Source of the DNA: Flammeovirgaceae bacterium UBA6059
Lineage (GTDB): Bacteria > Bacteroidota > Bacteroidia > Cytophagales > Cyclobacteriaceae
Reading direction: 5' to 3'
Length of the DNA: 64,000 nucleotides
Assembly: GCA_002435755.1 (NCBI GenBank)
Contig: DIYH01000028.1
Coordinates: 186,001-250,000 of the forward strand
The notes below the pieces were generated by a model. That model was not told the origin of the DNA and ran no database searches. It was given only the letters and a program-made list of their open reading frames with translations. Numbering within the stretch: the stretch's first letter is position 1; the number at the start of each line of letters is the position of its first letter. The translations under genes and the position numbers were made by a program. Shown one piece after another: positions 9,218 to 17,390 of this stretch.

Positions 9218-9730
9218 ATGAAAACCAGTAAAAAATCAATCCCTGACGAATGGGCTGATTACACACCAGAGCCAAAGAGCCATACTGCCGGTATGATCCT
9301 GATCCTCATTATTCTCCTACTCCTAAGTCGTGCACTAAACGCCCAATCACTTACCGGAAGCTTCTTCATGGAGAAGACTGTAATGGGTGTTCAGTCAGGT
9401 GTCATGGTCAAAAAACAGAACAATCAAGGTTACCTGGTTGGAATGTTTTACCAAAAGAATATTAAAAACAACTCCGAAGTTTCGCTACTCGGATACGAGT
9501 ATACAGGACTAATACTGGGCAAAAGGATATTTGGGTATGATGATATCAACTTATCACCTTACGCAAGGGTAGGCATGAGTGATCGATCCAAATTTGTACT
9601 CTCTCCCGGTATACTTGTATCAGCCCAACTGAAAAATCGGATCGGTCTTGAGGTACACACTGCTATACGCGCCGGGCAAGCCTCCGCAGCAATAGGGCTC
9701 AGTTATCAACTCAGCAAAAGACGATATTAA
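9218..9730 (+). CDS. small outer-membrane barrel-type protein
   Basis: 170 residues. Residues 1-24 are unusually long and polar for a signal peptide (MKTSKKSIPDEWADYTPE), followed by a hydrophobic core (MILILIILLLL) and cleavage after LNA before Q. An alternative is that translation starts at M26 (9293), but ATG 9218 is well placed. The rest is beta-rich and ends in AIGLSYQLSKRRY. It is a likely distant paralogue of the protein at 2541-2990, with similar length and a shared strand pattern. Function unknown; an outer-membrane location is inferred. Confidence 0.65.
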   Translation: MKTSKKSIPDEWADYTPEPKSHTAGMILILIILLLLSRALNAQSLTGSFFMEKTVMGVQSGVMVKKQNNQGYLVGMFYQKNIKNNSEVSLLGYEYTGLILGKRIFGYDDINLSPYARVGMSDRSKFVLSPGILVSAQLKNRIGLEVHTAIRAGQASAAIGLSYQLSKRRY

Positions 9731-9840
9731 GGTCTCATACCCCAGGTCAAACAGGGCTTCTAAGTGATTTACGGATTTTCAGACTACCGCAATTCACATA
9801 TAAAACCAAGCCGACGAATGATGAACTTAACTATTGAAAA

Positions 9841-10422
9841 ATGAAACCTATGAATTCTAACAGGCCATCTATTCTACTCTTATTGTTCCTGCTATCATTG
9901 TTGAGTTGTGAGTCTTTCGAAGAAGTTTTTCCCTATGAAGTATATACCATAGAAAAAGGAAAGCACCACAGTACCAGAAAAATCTCATCGCTGCAAACAG
10001 ATGGCATTCACTTCATCGCAAGGTTTGATGAGTCGGCAATATATGAAACCAAAACTTCTGAAAACCAATATGACATCAACAAGCTACTTGGCTTCTCTGA
10101 TGTAAATTCCCATCACCAAGATAATAGTGCCAGGTTTGGGTGGCGTTGGGCAGAAGGTAGTTTGCAGATATTCAGCTATGCCTATCTTAATGGTGAGAGG
10201 GTCTCTGAATATCTGGGTGATGTGCCTCTTAATCAGGATATAGAATTCCTGTTACTTATGACAGACGACAGTTACGTGTTCTCTGTGAATGGCGGTGAAG
10301 AGGTGAGCATTAATCGTAAGGTAAAACGATCAAAAGGTCTGGCCTACATGCTTTACCCCTACTTTGGTGGTGATGAGACTGCTCCCCACGACATTAACAT
10401 CAGGATTAAGATGCTCTGGTAA
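9841..10422 (+). CDS. lipoprotein of unknown function
   Basis: 193 residues with a signal peptide ending in a lipobox (LLSC, cysteine about residue 23), so it should be lipid-anchored. The mature protein has strand-rich sections with W/Y-containing motifs (GWRWAEG, FSYAYLNGER) and ends with a conserved-looking block near YFGGDETAPHDI. This pattern looks like a jelly-roll/lectin-like or beta-sandwich domain, but I do not recognise a family. It stands 110 nt after the barrel gene on the same strand and is convergent with the exonuclease gene. Confidence 0.7.
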   Translation: MKPMNSNRPSILLLLFLLSLLSCESFEEVFPYEVYTIEKGKHHSTRKISSLQTDGIHFIARFDESAIYETKTSENQYDINKLLGFSDVNSHHQDNSARFGWRWAEGSLQIFSYAYLNGERVSEYLGDVPLNQDIEFLLLMTDDSYVFSVNGGEEVSINRKVKRSKGLAYMLYPYFGGDETAPHDINIRIKMLW

Positions 10423-10488
10423 TGATCAGGGACGTTTATTGGTAGTCCAATCCTGTCTTGAATGAATAACCATTCGCCTAATATCAAG

Positions 10489-11178
10489 TTACTTCAACTT
10501 CAAATCACTATAACTTGATATATCACGTTTCTTTGCCTTAGCTAAAAGTAGAACTAATAGTCTTGCAGTGATAAAAGCATCACCTGCCGCAGTATGTCGA
10601 TCATGCATTTCGATATCATATCTTTCACATAACTGATCTAGTGTGTACTCAGATCTTTTGATAGTAGACGGGTCCTCGCCGTACCTCTCCAGCCTGATAG
10701 CCAACTCTGCAGTATCCAGCACCTTATTCTTAAGTTTACCTTTGAACTGACCCTGAATCAGGCGATTAAGCATATCAATATCATATTGCGCATTATGTGC
10801 CACCAGTATGGCATTGCCCATATATTGCACCCAGCCTTCAGTCACTTCAGCAATAGGTTGACCTGATGATGACTCGCTAGGTGTAATGCCATGCACCGCT
10901 ATCGCCTCAGTGCTATTAGCCGCATTCTCTTGTAGGAGAAGCACTTCAAAACTGTCCTTTAATACTATTTCCCCTCCTACAACTGCTATTGCACCAATTG
11001 ACAGTATTTGTTTTTTCCGATCAAAACCTGTGGTCTCTGTATCCAACACCACAAATCGGAGATCTTCGATTGGCGTACTACCAGGGACCCTAGCGTTGAA
11101 TAATTGTAAGTAAGTGCCCCAATAACCAGGTATCGGTCGGCTATCTGTACTGAACAGGTCCTGAAACCAACCCATCAA
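10489..11178 (-). CDS. DEDDh 3'-5' exonuclease (DnaQ-like)
   Basis: 229 residues with all three exonuclease motifs: Exo I LDTETTG (D and E metal ligands), Exo II VAHNAQYDIDML, and Exo III HDRHTAAGDA with the histidine five residues before the last aspartate (DEDDh type). Such proteins resemble the epsilon proofreading subunit of DNA polymerase III but occur as stand-alone nucleases. It is the last gene of the acetate cluster and overlaps the upstream DUF294 gene by 4 nt. An epsilon-like exonuclease next to a cNMP/CBS/DUF294 protein is a recurring arrangement in acetate-utilisation loci of Gram-negative bacteria. Why a nuclease belongs there is unknown. Confidence 0.9.
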   Translation of the reverse strand: MMGWFQDLFSTDSRPIPGYWGTYLQLFNARVPGSTPIEDLRFVVLDTETTGFDRKKQILSIGAIAVVGGEIVLKDSFEVLLLQENAANSTEAIAVHGITPSESSSGQPIAEVTEGWVQYMGNAILVAHNAQYDIDMLNRLIQGQFKGKLKNKVLDTAELAIRLERYGEDPSTIKRSEYTLDQLCERYDIEMHDRHTAAGDAFITARLLVLLLAKAKKRDISSYSDLKLK

Positions 11179-13103
11179 CCCTGGAAAAAGCTGAGCTGAT
11201 ACTTGACTTCAAGCAGCCTTTGAAGGTCGTGCACAGGTTCAAAGGCATTGCGCAATCGCTGCTTATCAAATTTGGACAACTTGTCTATGGGGACATACCT
11301 ACCGGAATCTTTGTGCTCAAGACCGCTAAGTACTCTGATACGCATAAGGATACCATAGGCTTGAGCAGCCTCCTCGTAGAGTTTGGCATTCTTTTCGTCT
11401 TTACTCTTCAAGGCTTCAAAACGCTTCATGGTATTTTTTTCCTCAATAAGTCCATAATCCAGAGATAGGACCCTGGCAGCATCTACGAGAGGCATCATTG
11501 CTCGTAACTTAATATCAAATTCGTCAGCGTGTTCACCTGATCGCTCTACAACAAACCCCTTAAAAAAACTCAATGGGGGTGGGTTAAGTATAGCATTCTT
11601 CGCCAGATGATTGAGGAATATACGCTCTTTATCCATCATCTTCCTGAGTCTCTGGTCCAGCTCTACCACCAGCTCTTTGTCTCCAGCGATAAACCTGTAG
11701 TCAAAAAAAATGGTAGAAAACATTAGTGCTTTAGGTTCTGGTGTCATGACCCAACCTTTAAAGTAGGATTCCCACTCGTCAAGAGAAACACACCATTTTG
11801 GATTGGAGGCCATCATATCAGCCGGACACTTCTCGAACCCACAGTTCGATAATATCTGAGTGATATGCTCTGCCAGTTTGAGGTAGTACGATTTGGTAAA
11901 CTCCTCCATTCCTTTGGTTGGTTGAGCATAGATGATCGCATTGTCCTGGTCGGTACGAAGTAACTGCTCTTCTCTGCCCTCGCTTCCCAGGCTTATCCAA
12001 CAAAAACCTGTATCAGGTACTTGACCATCTTCTTCCTTAAGTTTGGCCTGGGCGTAAGCGATTGCCTTGACAATCAGCGCATCGTTGATCGCCGAAATAA
12101 TCTGGGAGATATAGCTAATCGAAACCTCATTTTCAAGGTAAAGCTTGATCAGCTTCTCAGCCTTATCTCTAAGTGCAGGCAACCTATTGATGTCCTTAAC
12201 CTGCTTGATCTCCTTAAGCAGCACCGCTGGGTCATTACTATGGATCAACAATAGATCCCGCTCAGAAACCACCCCAACGGCTTTGGACTGATCCGTACCG
12301 TCCACGGTTATACAAAGGTGATGGACCCCCTTTTCTATCATTTTTAAGATCACTTCAAAGACTGGTAGTCCATTTGGGATCGTAATCACAGGACTGTTCA
12401 TCACAACTGCAACAGGCTCGGTTATGGCTACTTGCCCGGTAGCCACGTTTTTGCGTAGGTCAGTATCGGTGAGAATTCCGGTAGGAGCACCAACGTCATC
12501 AACTACAATCATAGAACCAACTCCGTGTTCAGACATGGTCATGGCCACCTCTTTAACAGTCTGAGTAGACGAGCAACTAACAAGTTTTTTCTTACCTTCA
12601 ACTGTGACCCGCTCGTTAAGACTCAAGGGCTCCTCGGGCAGATCAGTAGATAGTATCGCCTCCTGCTCCTGCTTGCGCAACACTGTCTGACCGCTGGCCA
12701 GCCCGGAGGCAAAGTATAGGGCTACCGTAGGATACCTCTCTATCAAAGGCTTAAAAACCTTATTGGGAAGTTGATAAACAAGTGCCTCTTTGTTCACCTG
12801 CGCCCTCATGACATAAGGTTTACCCGAAAGCATGGATCGCACCCCAAAAATATCACCTTCGTCACATTGATCCACCAAACGGTCATCACTATCATGTAGC
12901 ATGACGCATCCCGTCTTTAATACATAAAAATGTGCTCCAGGCGGGTCTCCTTTGCTAAAGATCGTGGTATCATCTTCCTTAAAGGTGATTGTGACAGCAG
13001 CCGCCAGTGTTTTAAGTTCCTCGTAAGGGATCAGGTCAAAAGGGGGGTAGCCTTTAAGAAACTCAGCTACCCTTCCTACGATGGTATTGGCAGGCTGCAT
13101 CAA
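11175..13103 (-). CDS. cNMP-binding/CBS/DUF294 putative nucleotidyltransferase
   Basis: 642 residues. Residues about 15-135 form a cyclic-nucleotide-binding (CAP_ED) fold and residues about 165-290 a CBS pair (GVGSMIVVDDVGAPTGILTDTDLR and HHLCITV...GVVSERDLL). A DUF294 domain then carries a GSxGRxEQ...TDQDNA motif, as in GlnD-type nucleotidyltransferases, followed by a DUF294 C-terminal helical domain. This implies nucleotide sensing coupled to nucleotidyl transfer onto an unknown target, possibly Acs or the kinase. It begins 1 nt after the acs stop and overlaps the exonuclease, so it is tightly embedded in the operon. The domain calls are firm; the substrate is unknown. Confidence 0.9.
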   Translation of the reverse strand: MMQPANTIVGRVAEFLKGYPPFDLIPYEELKTLAAAVTITFKEDDTTIFSKGDPPGAHFYVLKTGCVMLHDSDDRLVDQCDEGDIFGVRSMLSGKPYVMRAQVNKEALVYQLPNKVFKPLIERYPTVALYFASGLASGQTVLRKQEQEAILSTDLPEEPLSLNERVTVEGKKKLVSCSSTQTVKEVAMTMSEHGVGSMIVVDDVGAPTGILTDTDLRKNVATGQVAITEPVAVVMNSPVITIPNGLPVFEVILKMIEKGVHHLCITVDGTDQSKAVGVVSERDLLLIHSNDPAVLLKEIKQVKDINRLPALRDKAEKLIKLYLENEVSISYISQIISAINDALIVKAIAYAQAKLKEEDGQVPDTGFCWISLGSEGREEQLLRTDQDNAIIYAQPTKGMEEFTKSYYLKLAEHITQILSNCGFEKCPADMMASNPKWCVSLDEWESYFKGWVMTPEPKALMFSTIFFDYRFIAGDKELVVELDQRLRKMMDKERIFLNHLAKNAILNPPPLSFFKGFVVERSGEHADEFDIKLRAMMPLVDAARVLSLDYGLIEEKNTMKRFEALKSKDEKNAKLYEEAAQAYGILMRIRVLSGLEHKDSGRYVPIDKLSKFDKQRLRNAFEPVHDLQRLLEVKYQLSFFQG

Positions 13104-13104
13104 C

Positions 13105-15003
13105 TTACTTGTTGATATGCTTGGTCAGTTCATCGACTATTTCTGGATTGAGCAGTGTAGAGGTATCGCCAAGGTTGGAGATATCACCCTCTGCTACCTT
13201 ACGAAGGATGCGACGCATGATCTTACCGGACCGTGTTTTGGGCAGCCCAGAAACGACCTGTACCTTATCCGGAGTGGCAATTGGCCCAATGATATTGCGT
13301 ACAGTCTGCTTGATCTCCTGGATCAGGTTCTCCTCTGTACGACCTTCCATGTCACAGATAGCATAGGCGTAGATGCCCTGTCCTTTCACATCATGAGGAT
13401 AACCGACCACTGCAGATTCTACCACTTTAGGGTGTTCATTGATCGCGTTTTCTACTTCAGCGGTACCCATTCTGTGGCCGGAGACGTTGATAACATCATC
13501 TACTCTACCGAGAATCCTGATATAGCCGTCATGATCTCGCTTAGCACCGTCCCCAGTAAAGTAAAGCCCGGGGTAGGTGGAAAAATAAGTCTGCTTACAC
13601 CGCTCATGATCACCATAGGTGGTCCTTAATATTGACGGCCAGGGGAATTTCACACAAAGACTACCCTCAACATTGTTTCCTGTCAACTCTTTGCCCTCAG
13701 CATCCACTATGATCGGCTGTATTCCCGGTAGGGGTAGTGACGCATGCGCCGGTTTATTAGGAGTGACCCCTGCTATCGCAGAAATCATGATACCACCAGT
13801 CTCTGTTTGCCACCAGGTATCCACCAAAGGACAGTTGCCCTTGCCGATATGATCATGATACCAATGCCAGGCTTCTTCGTTGATAGGTTCTCCGACAGAT
13901 CCGATCACCTTGAGTGACTCAAGCGAGTACTTCTCTACCGGCTCTAATCCATAGGCCTGAAGCGCTCGGATGGCCGTAGGCGCGGTATAGAATTGATTGA
14001 CTTTGAATTTATCAACAACCTCCCAAAAACGGCTTGGGTTAGGATAGGTCGGTACTCCTTCAAACATTACGGTAGTAGCACCTGCGAGCAAGGGTCCGTA
14101 CACTATATAAGAGTGACCTGTGATCCAACCCACATCAGCAGTACACCAGTAAATATCTCCCTGATTATACTGGAAGACATTCATAAAGGAGTAGTAAGTG
14201 TAGATCATATAGCCACCACAGGTATGAACAACTCCTTTTGGTTTGCCAGTAGATCCCGAAGTGTAAAGGATGAAGAGCATGTCCTCTGAATCCATTTCCT
14301 CTGCTTTGCAATCTGTGGATTGGCCATCTACAGCTTCATGCCACCAGACATCACGCCCCTCAGTCATCGTCACGTCAGTGTCCGTACGCTTTAGTACGAA
14401 TACTGTCTCTATTGACTCACAAGACTCCAACGCTTCATCTACGACAGCCTTTACGGGTATCTTCTTGGCGCCTCTAAAGTTGCCATCAGAAGTGAGGACA
14501 GCCTTAGCCTGACAATCATTGATACGATCTGCCAGGGAAGTAGATGAGAACCCTGCAAACACTACAGAGTGTACCGCTCCAATGCGCGCACAAGCCAGCA
14601 TCGCCACAGCTGCCTCAGGCACCATGGGCATGTAAATGATCACTCGATCACCTTTACCTATTCCCTTGGCTTTCATGGCATTGGAGAACTGACACACTCT
14701 CTCATATAATTCCCGATAGGTGATCTCAAGATGTGGCTCATTGGGCTCATTAGGCTCCCATATGATGGCCGTATCATCCCCTTTTGTGAAGAGGTGTCTA
14801 TCCAGAATATTTTCAGTGATATTCAACTTTCCGTTGACAAACCATTTGACATCTGGCCCTTCAAAATCCCACTCTAATGTCTTGTCCCACCTTTTTTTCC
14901 AATGGAAGGTATCGGCTACTCTGGTCCAGAATTCCTCTGGTTGAAGTACACTTTTTTGGTATTCGTGATAGTATCCTGATAGGGTTTGAATTTTCGTACT
15001 CAT
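13105..15003 (-). CDS. acs: acetyl-CoA synthetase
   Basis: 632 residues, full length for AMP-forming acetate-CoA ligase. P-loop-like motif YTSGSTGKPKG at residues 247-257. The WWQTETGG motif contributes to the adenylate/acetate pocket, and the hinge and C-terminal lysine lie in PKTRSGKIMRR (Lys594), the site usually acetylated in this family. It converts acetate, ATP and CoA to acetyl-CoA in the cytoplasm. Its ATG overlaps the stop of the upstream prpE-like gene by 4 nt. Together with the symporter and the CrbS-like kinase it forms an acetate scavenging module. Confidence 0.97.
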   Translation of the reverse strand: MSTKIQTLSGYYHEYQKSVLQPEEFWTRVADTFHWKKRWDKTLEWDFEGPDVKWFVNGKLNITENILDRHLFTKGDDTAIIWEPNEPNEPHLEITYRELYERVCQFSNAMKAKGIGKGDRVIIYMPMVPEAAVAMLACARIGAVHSVVFAGFSSTSLADRINDCQAKAVLTSDGNFRGAKKIPVKAVVDEALESCESIETVFVLKRTDTDVTMTEGRDVWWHEAVDGQSTDCKAEEMDSEDMLFILYTSGSTGKPKGVVHTCGGYMIYTYYSFMNVFQYNQGDIYWCTADVGWITGHSYIVYGPLLAGATTVMFEGVPTYPNPSRFWEVVDKFKVNQFYTAPTAIRALQAYGLEPVEKYSLESLKVIGSVGEPINEEAWHWYHDHIGKGNCPLVDTWWQTETGGIMISAIAGVTPNKPAHASLPLPGIQPIIVDAEGKELTGNNVEGSLCVKFPWPSILRTTYGDHERCKQTYFSTYPGLYFTGDGAKRDHDGYIRILGRVDDVINVSGHRMGTAEVENAINEHPKVVESAVVGYPHDVKGQGIYAYAICDMEGRTEENLIQEIKQTVRNIIGPIATPDKVQVVSGLPKTRSGKIMRRILRKVAEGDISNLGDTSTLLNPEIVDELTKHINK

Positions 15004-16919
15004 ACTTCTTCTTTTTCTAATTGTGTAATGAGGTTGTGTTCTTTAAATGTGTTGGTGATCTCCTCCAAGATCAGAGGATCATCAATTGTGGACGGCATGT
15101 TATAAGGCTGGGCATTGATGATCTGACGCATGGTCTTCCGCAGTATTTTGCCTGACCTTGTTTTGGGTAATCGCTTGACTTCTACTAGCTTTTTGAAACA
15201 TGCCACAGCACCAACCTGTCTACGCACCAAAGCGATAAGCTCCTGCTCCAACTGTTGGTGGTCAAATTCACTGTCATTCTTAGCTACAAAAATGCCAAGT
15301 GGCACCTCTCCTTTGAGCTCATCGGAGATGCCAATGACTGCACATTCTGCTACATGCTCGTGTGTCGCGACGATCTCCTCCATCTCACCTGTAGATAGTC
15401 TGTGGCCTGAGACATTGATCACATCGTCTATGCGGCCCATGATATAGACATATCCGTCCTCATCTTTATAACCCCCGTCACCTGTCGCATAGTAGCCATC
15501 AAATGTTGATAGGTAGCTCGTCTCGAAGCGCTTATCATCGTTCCAAAGTGTCTTCATGCATCCAGGAGGGAGCGGCAGCTTTACAGCAATGAACCCCTCC
15601 TTACCCGAATCAACTTCATGACCACCTTCATCAAGAATACGCACTTCATATCCAGGCACGGGTAACGTCGCAGAGCCTGCTTTGACCGGGAACTGCTCTA
15701 TACCGATAGGGTTTGCCACTATTGGCCATCCTGTTTCCGTTTGCCACCAATGGTCCACTACCGGGATATTGAGGTGGTCTGATGCCCACTGGTAGGTCGT
15801 AGGATCGCATCGCTCACCAGCGAGGAAGAGTGTTTTCAGGCTGCTGATATCATGCCGCTTAAAAAACTCCCCTTGAAAGTCTTCTTTTTTAATAGCTCGA
15901 AACGCGGTTGGTGCAGTAAAAAGATGGTTCACTTTATACTCCTCAATAATCCTCCAAAATGTGCCAGCATCTGGCGTTTTTATCGGCTTACCTTCAAAGA
16001 GGACCGTTGTACAACCTTGTATCAAAGGAGCATAGATTATGTAAGAATGACCTACCACCCAGCCAACGTCTGAGGCAGCCCAATAAACGTCACCTGGACG
16101 TGCATTGTAAACTGTCTTCATTGAAAACTTTAATGCGGTGGCATGACCTCCATTGTCTCTTACAATTCCTTTAGGCATTCCGGTAGTGCCAGAGGTGTAT
16201 AAGATATAAAGAGGGTCTGTAGACAGAAGTGGCTCGGCTGGTATAGCTTCACCCTGACTCATCACATGATAAAATCCGAGCTCTTGCTTATAATCCAGTC
16301 TTTCGGGTTGCTCCGGCCGCTCATGTATGATCTTATAGTCAGGTTGATGTGCAGACTCCTTCAATGCCTGATCAACATACGGCTTGTAGGGGATGATCTT
16401 GTCTACCTCTATGCCACATGAGGCCGTGATGATAGCCTTGGGCTTGGCGTCATCGATACGTATCGCCAATTCATGTGGTGCAAAACCTCCGAACACCACC
16501 GAATGTATAGCTCCCAGTCTCGCACAAGCAAGCATTGCTATAGCTGCCTCAGGTATCATAGGCATATAGATCACTACAGTATCACCTTTGGAAATACCGA
16601 GAGACCTCAGCCCACCTGCGAATCTCGCCACCTGGTCTAGCAGTTTTTTGTAGGTGTAGATTTTCTTAGTCCCGGTTACAGGTGAGTCGTATATCAGCGC
16701 AACTTGATCTCCACGACCATTTTTGACATGATGATCCAGTGCTAGATAAGAGGTATTCAATTCTCCATCCTCAAACCATTCATAGCGATTCTTTGCAGTA
16801 TTGGTGAGGATCGAGGATGGCTGTCTGAACCATTCGAGTTGCTCTGCCTGCTCCTTCCAGAAAGCTGCTTTGCTTTCCAGGCTGGCATTGTAGATGTCTT
16901 GATATGACGATTGATCCAT
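15000..16919 (-). CDS. propionyl-CoA synthetase-like acyl-CoA synthetase
   Basis: 639 residues, an AMP-forming acyl-CoA synthetase related to Acs but closer to PrpE. The nucleotide motif is YTSGTTGMPKG (241-251) followed by IVRDNGGHA, which is the PrpE variant (Acs has VVHTCGG), and it has FGGFAPHELAIRIDDAKPK. The substrate pocket strand reads VDHWWQTETGWP, and the acetylatable lysine is K591 in TRSGKILRK. It likely activates propionate or another short acid. It overlaps acs by 4 nt. Upstream lies a 108-nt gap with a terminator-like structure, so this gene may start a separately controlled transcript. The exact substrate preference cannot be read from the sequence. Confidence 0.9.
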   Translation of the reverse strand: MDQSSYQDIYNASLESKAAFWKEQAEQLEWFRQPSSILTNTAKNRYEWFEDGELNTSYLALDHHVKNGRGDQVALIYDSPVTGTKKIYTYKKLLDQVARFAGGLRSLGISKGDTVVIYMPMIPEAAIAMLACARLGAIHSVVFGGFAPHELAIRIDDAKPKAIITASCGIEVDKIIPYKPYVDQALKESAHQPDYKIIHERPEQPERLDYKQELGFYHVMSQGEAIPAEPLLSTDPLYILYTSGTTGMPKGIVRDNGGHATALKFSMKTVYNARPGDVYWAASDVGWVVGHSYIIYAPLIQGCTTVLFEGKPIKTPDAGTFWRIIEEYKVNHLFTAPTAFRAIKKEDFQGEFFKRHDISSLKTLFLAGERCDPTTYQWASDHLNIPVVDHWWQTETGWPIVANPIGIEQFPVKAGSATLPVPGYEVRILDEGGHEVDSGKEGFIAVKLPLPPGCMKTLWNDDKRFETSYLSTFDGYYATGDGGYKDEDGYVYIMGRIDDVINVSGHRLSTGEMEEIVATHEHVAECAVIGISDELKGEVPLGIFVAKNDSEFDHQQLEQELIALVRRQVGAVACFKKLVEVKRLPKTRSGKILRKTMRQIINAQPYNMPSTIDDPLILEEITNTFKEHNLITQLEKEEV

Positions 16920-16973
16920 TGTATCCGAATTTAAAAATGCAACATCTATTGGTACTCTTGTGAGGGTTTGACC

Positions 16974-17028
16974 ATCCCGTCGGCCTAAAAAGTGGCTTCA
17001 GTCGATACTGAAACAAGCCATACGGGAT
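16974..17028 (-). terminator. terminator-like nested hairpin between sensor and synthetase genes
   Basis: On the minus strand, just after the receiver stop, TTCAGT-ATCG-ACTGAA (17012 to 16997) forms a 6-bp stem that is extended by TGGC/GCCA (17020-17017 with 16996-16993) across a 4-nt bulge. It is followed by CTTTTT (16992-16987), the layout of an intrinsic terminator. An outer perfect 7-bp inverted repeat ATCCCGT/ACGGGAT (16974-16980 and 17022-17028) encloses it; its distal arm overlaps the receiver stop codon. It may end the sensor transcript or attenuate read-through into prpE-acs. Confidence 0.65.
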
Positions 17029-17390
17029 CAGGTCAGCTCCTTTACTTTTTTTACTAGTTCTCTCGTCGAAAAGGGCTTTGTCATATAATGATCAGCCCCT
17101 ATCGCATAACCTTTTTCTATTTCGCTTTCTTTGACTTTGGCACTCAGAAATATAACCTTGATGTGTGCCAGTGATGGAGTAGCTCTAATATATTCACATA
17201 CCTCATAGCCATCTACTTCGGGCATCATGATATCGAGCACTACCAAGTCAACATTCTCTTTATTGATGATGTCGAGCGCCTCCTGACCATTACGGCCAAC
17301 AAAGACTTCATAACCGTTTTTTTTCATTAGAAAATCCAGGGACATCAGGATGTTTGGCTCATCGTCAACGATCAATACTTTTTTACTCAT
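17028..17390 (-). CDS. receiver-only response regulator (CheY-like)
   Basis: 120 residues comprising only a receiver domain, with all key residues: D9/D10, phospho-acceptor D53 (VVLDIMMP), S83 and K105 (MTKPF). The ATG overlaps the stop of the transporter-kinase gene by 4 nt, so it is the obvious phosphate acceptor of that kinase. There is no DNA-binding domain, unlike CrbR, the LuxR-type partner of CrbS in gammaproteobacteria. It must therefore act through protein contacts or a phosphorelay. The terminator-like structure at 16974-17028 follows immediately. Confidence 0.95.
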   Translation of the reverse strand: MSKKVLIVDDEPNILMSLDFLMKKNGYEVFVGRNGQEALDIINKENVDLVVLDIMMPEVDGYEVCEYIRATPSLAHIKVIFLSAKVKESEIEKGYAIGADHYMTKPFSTRELVKKVKELT

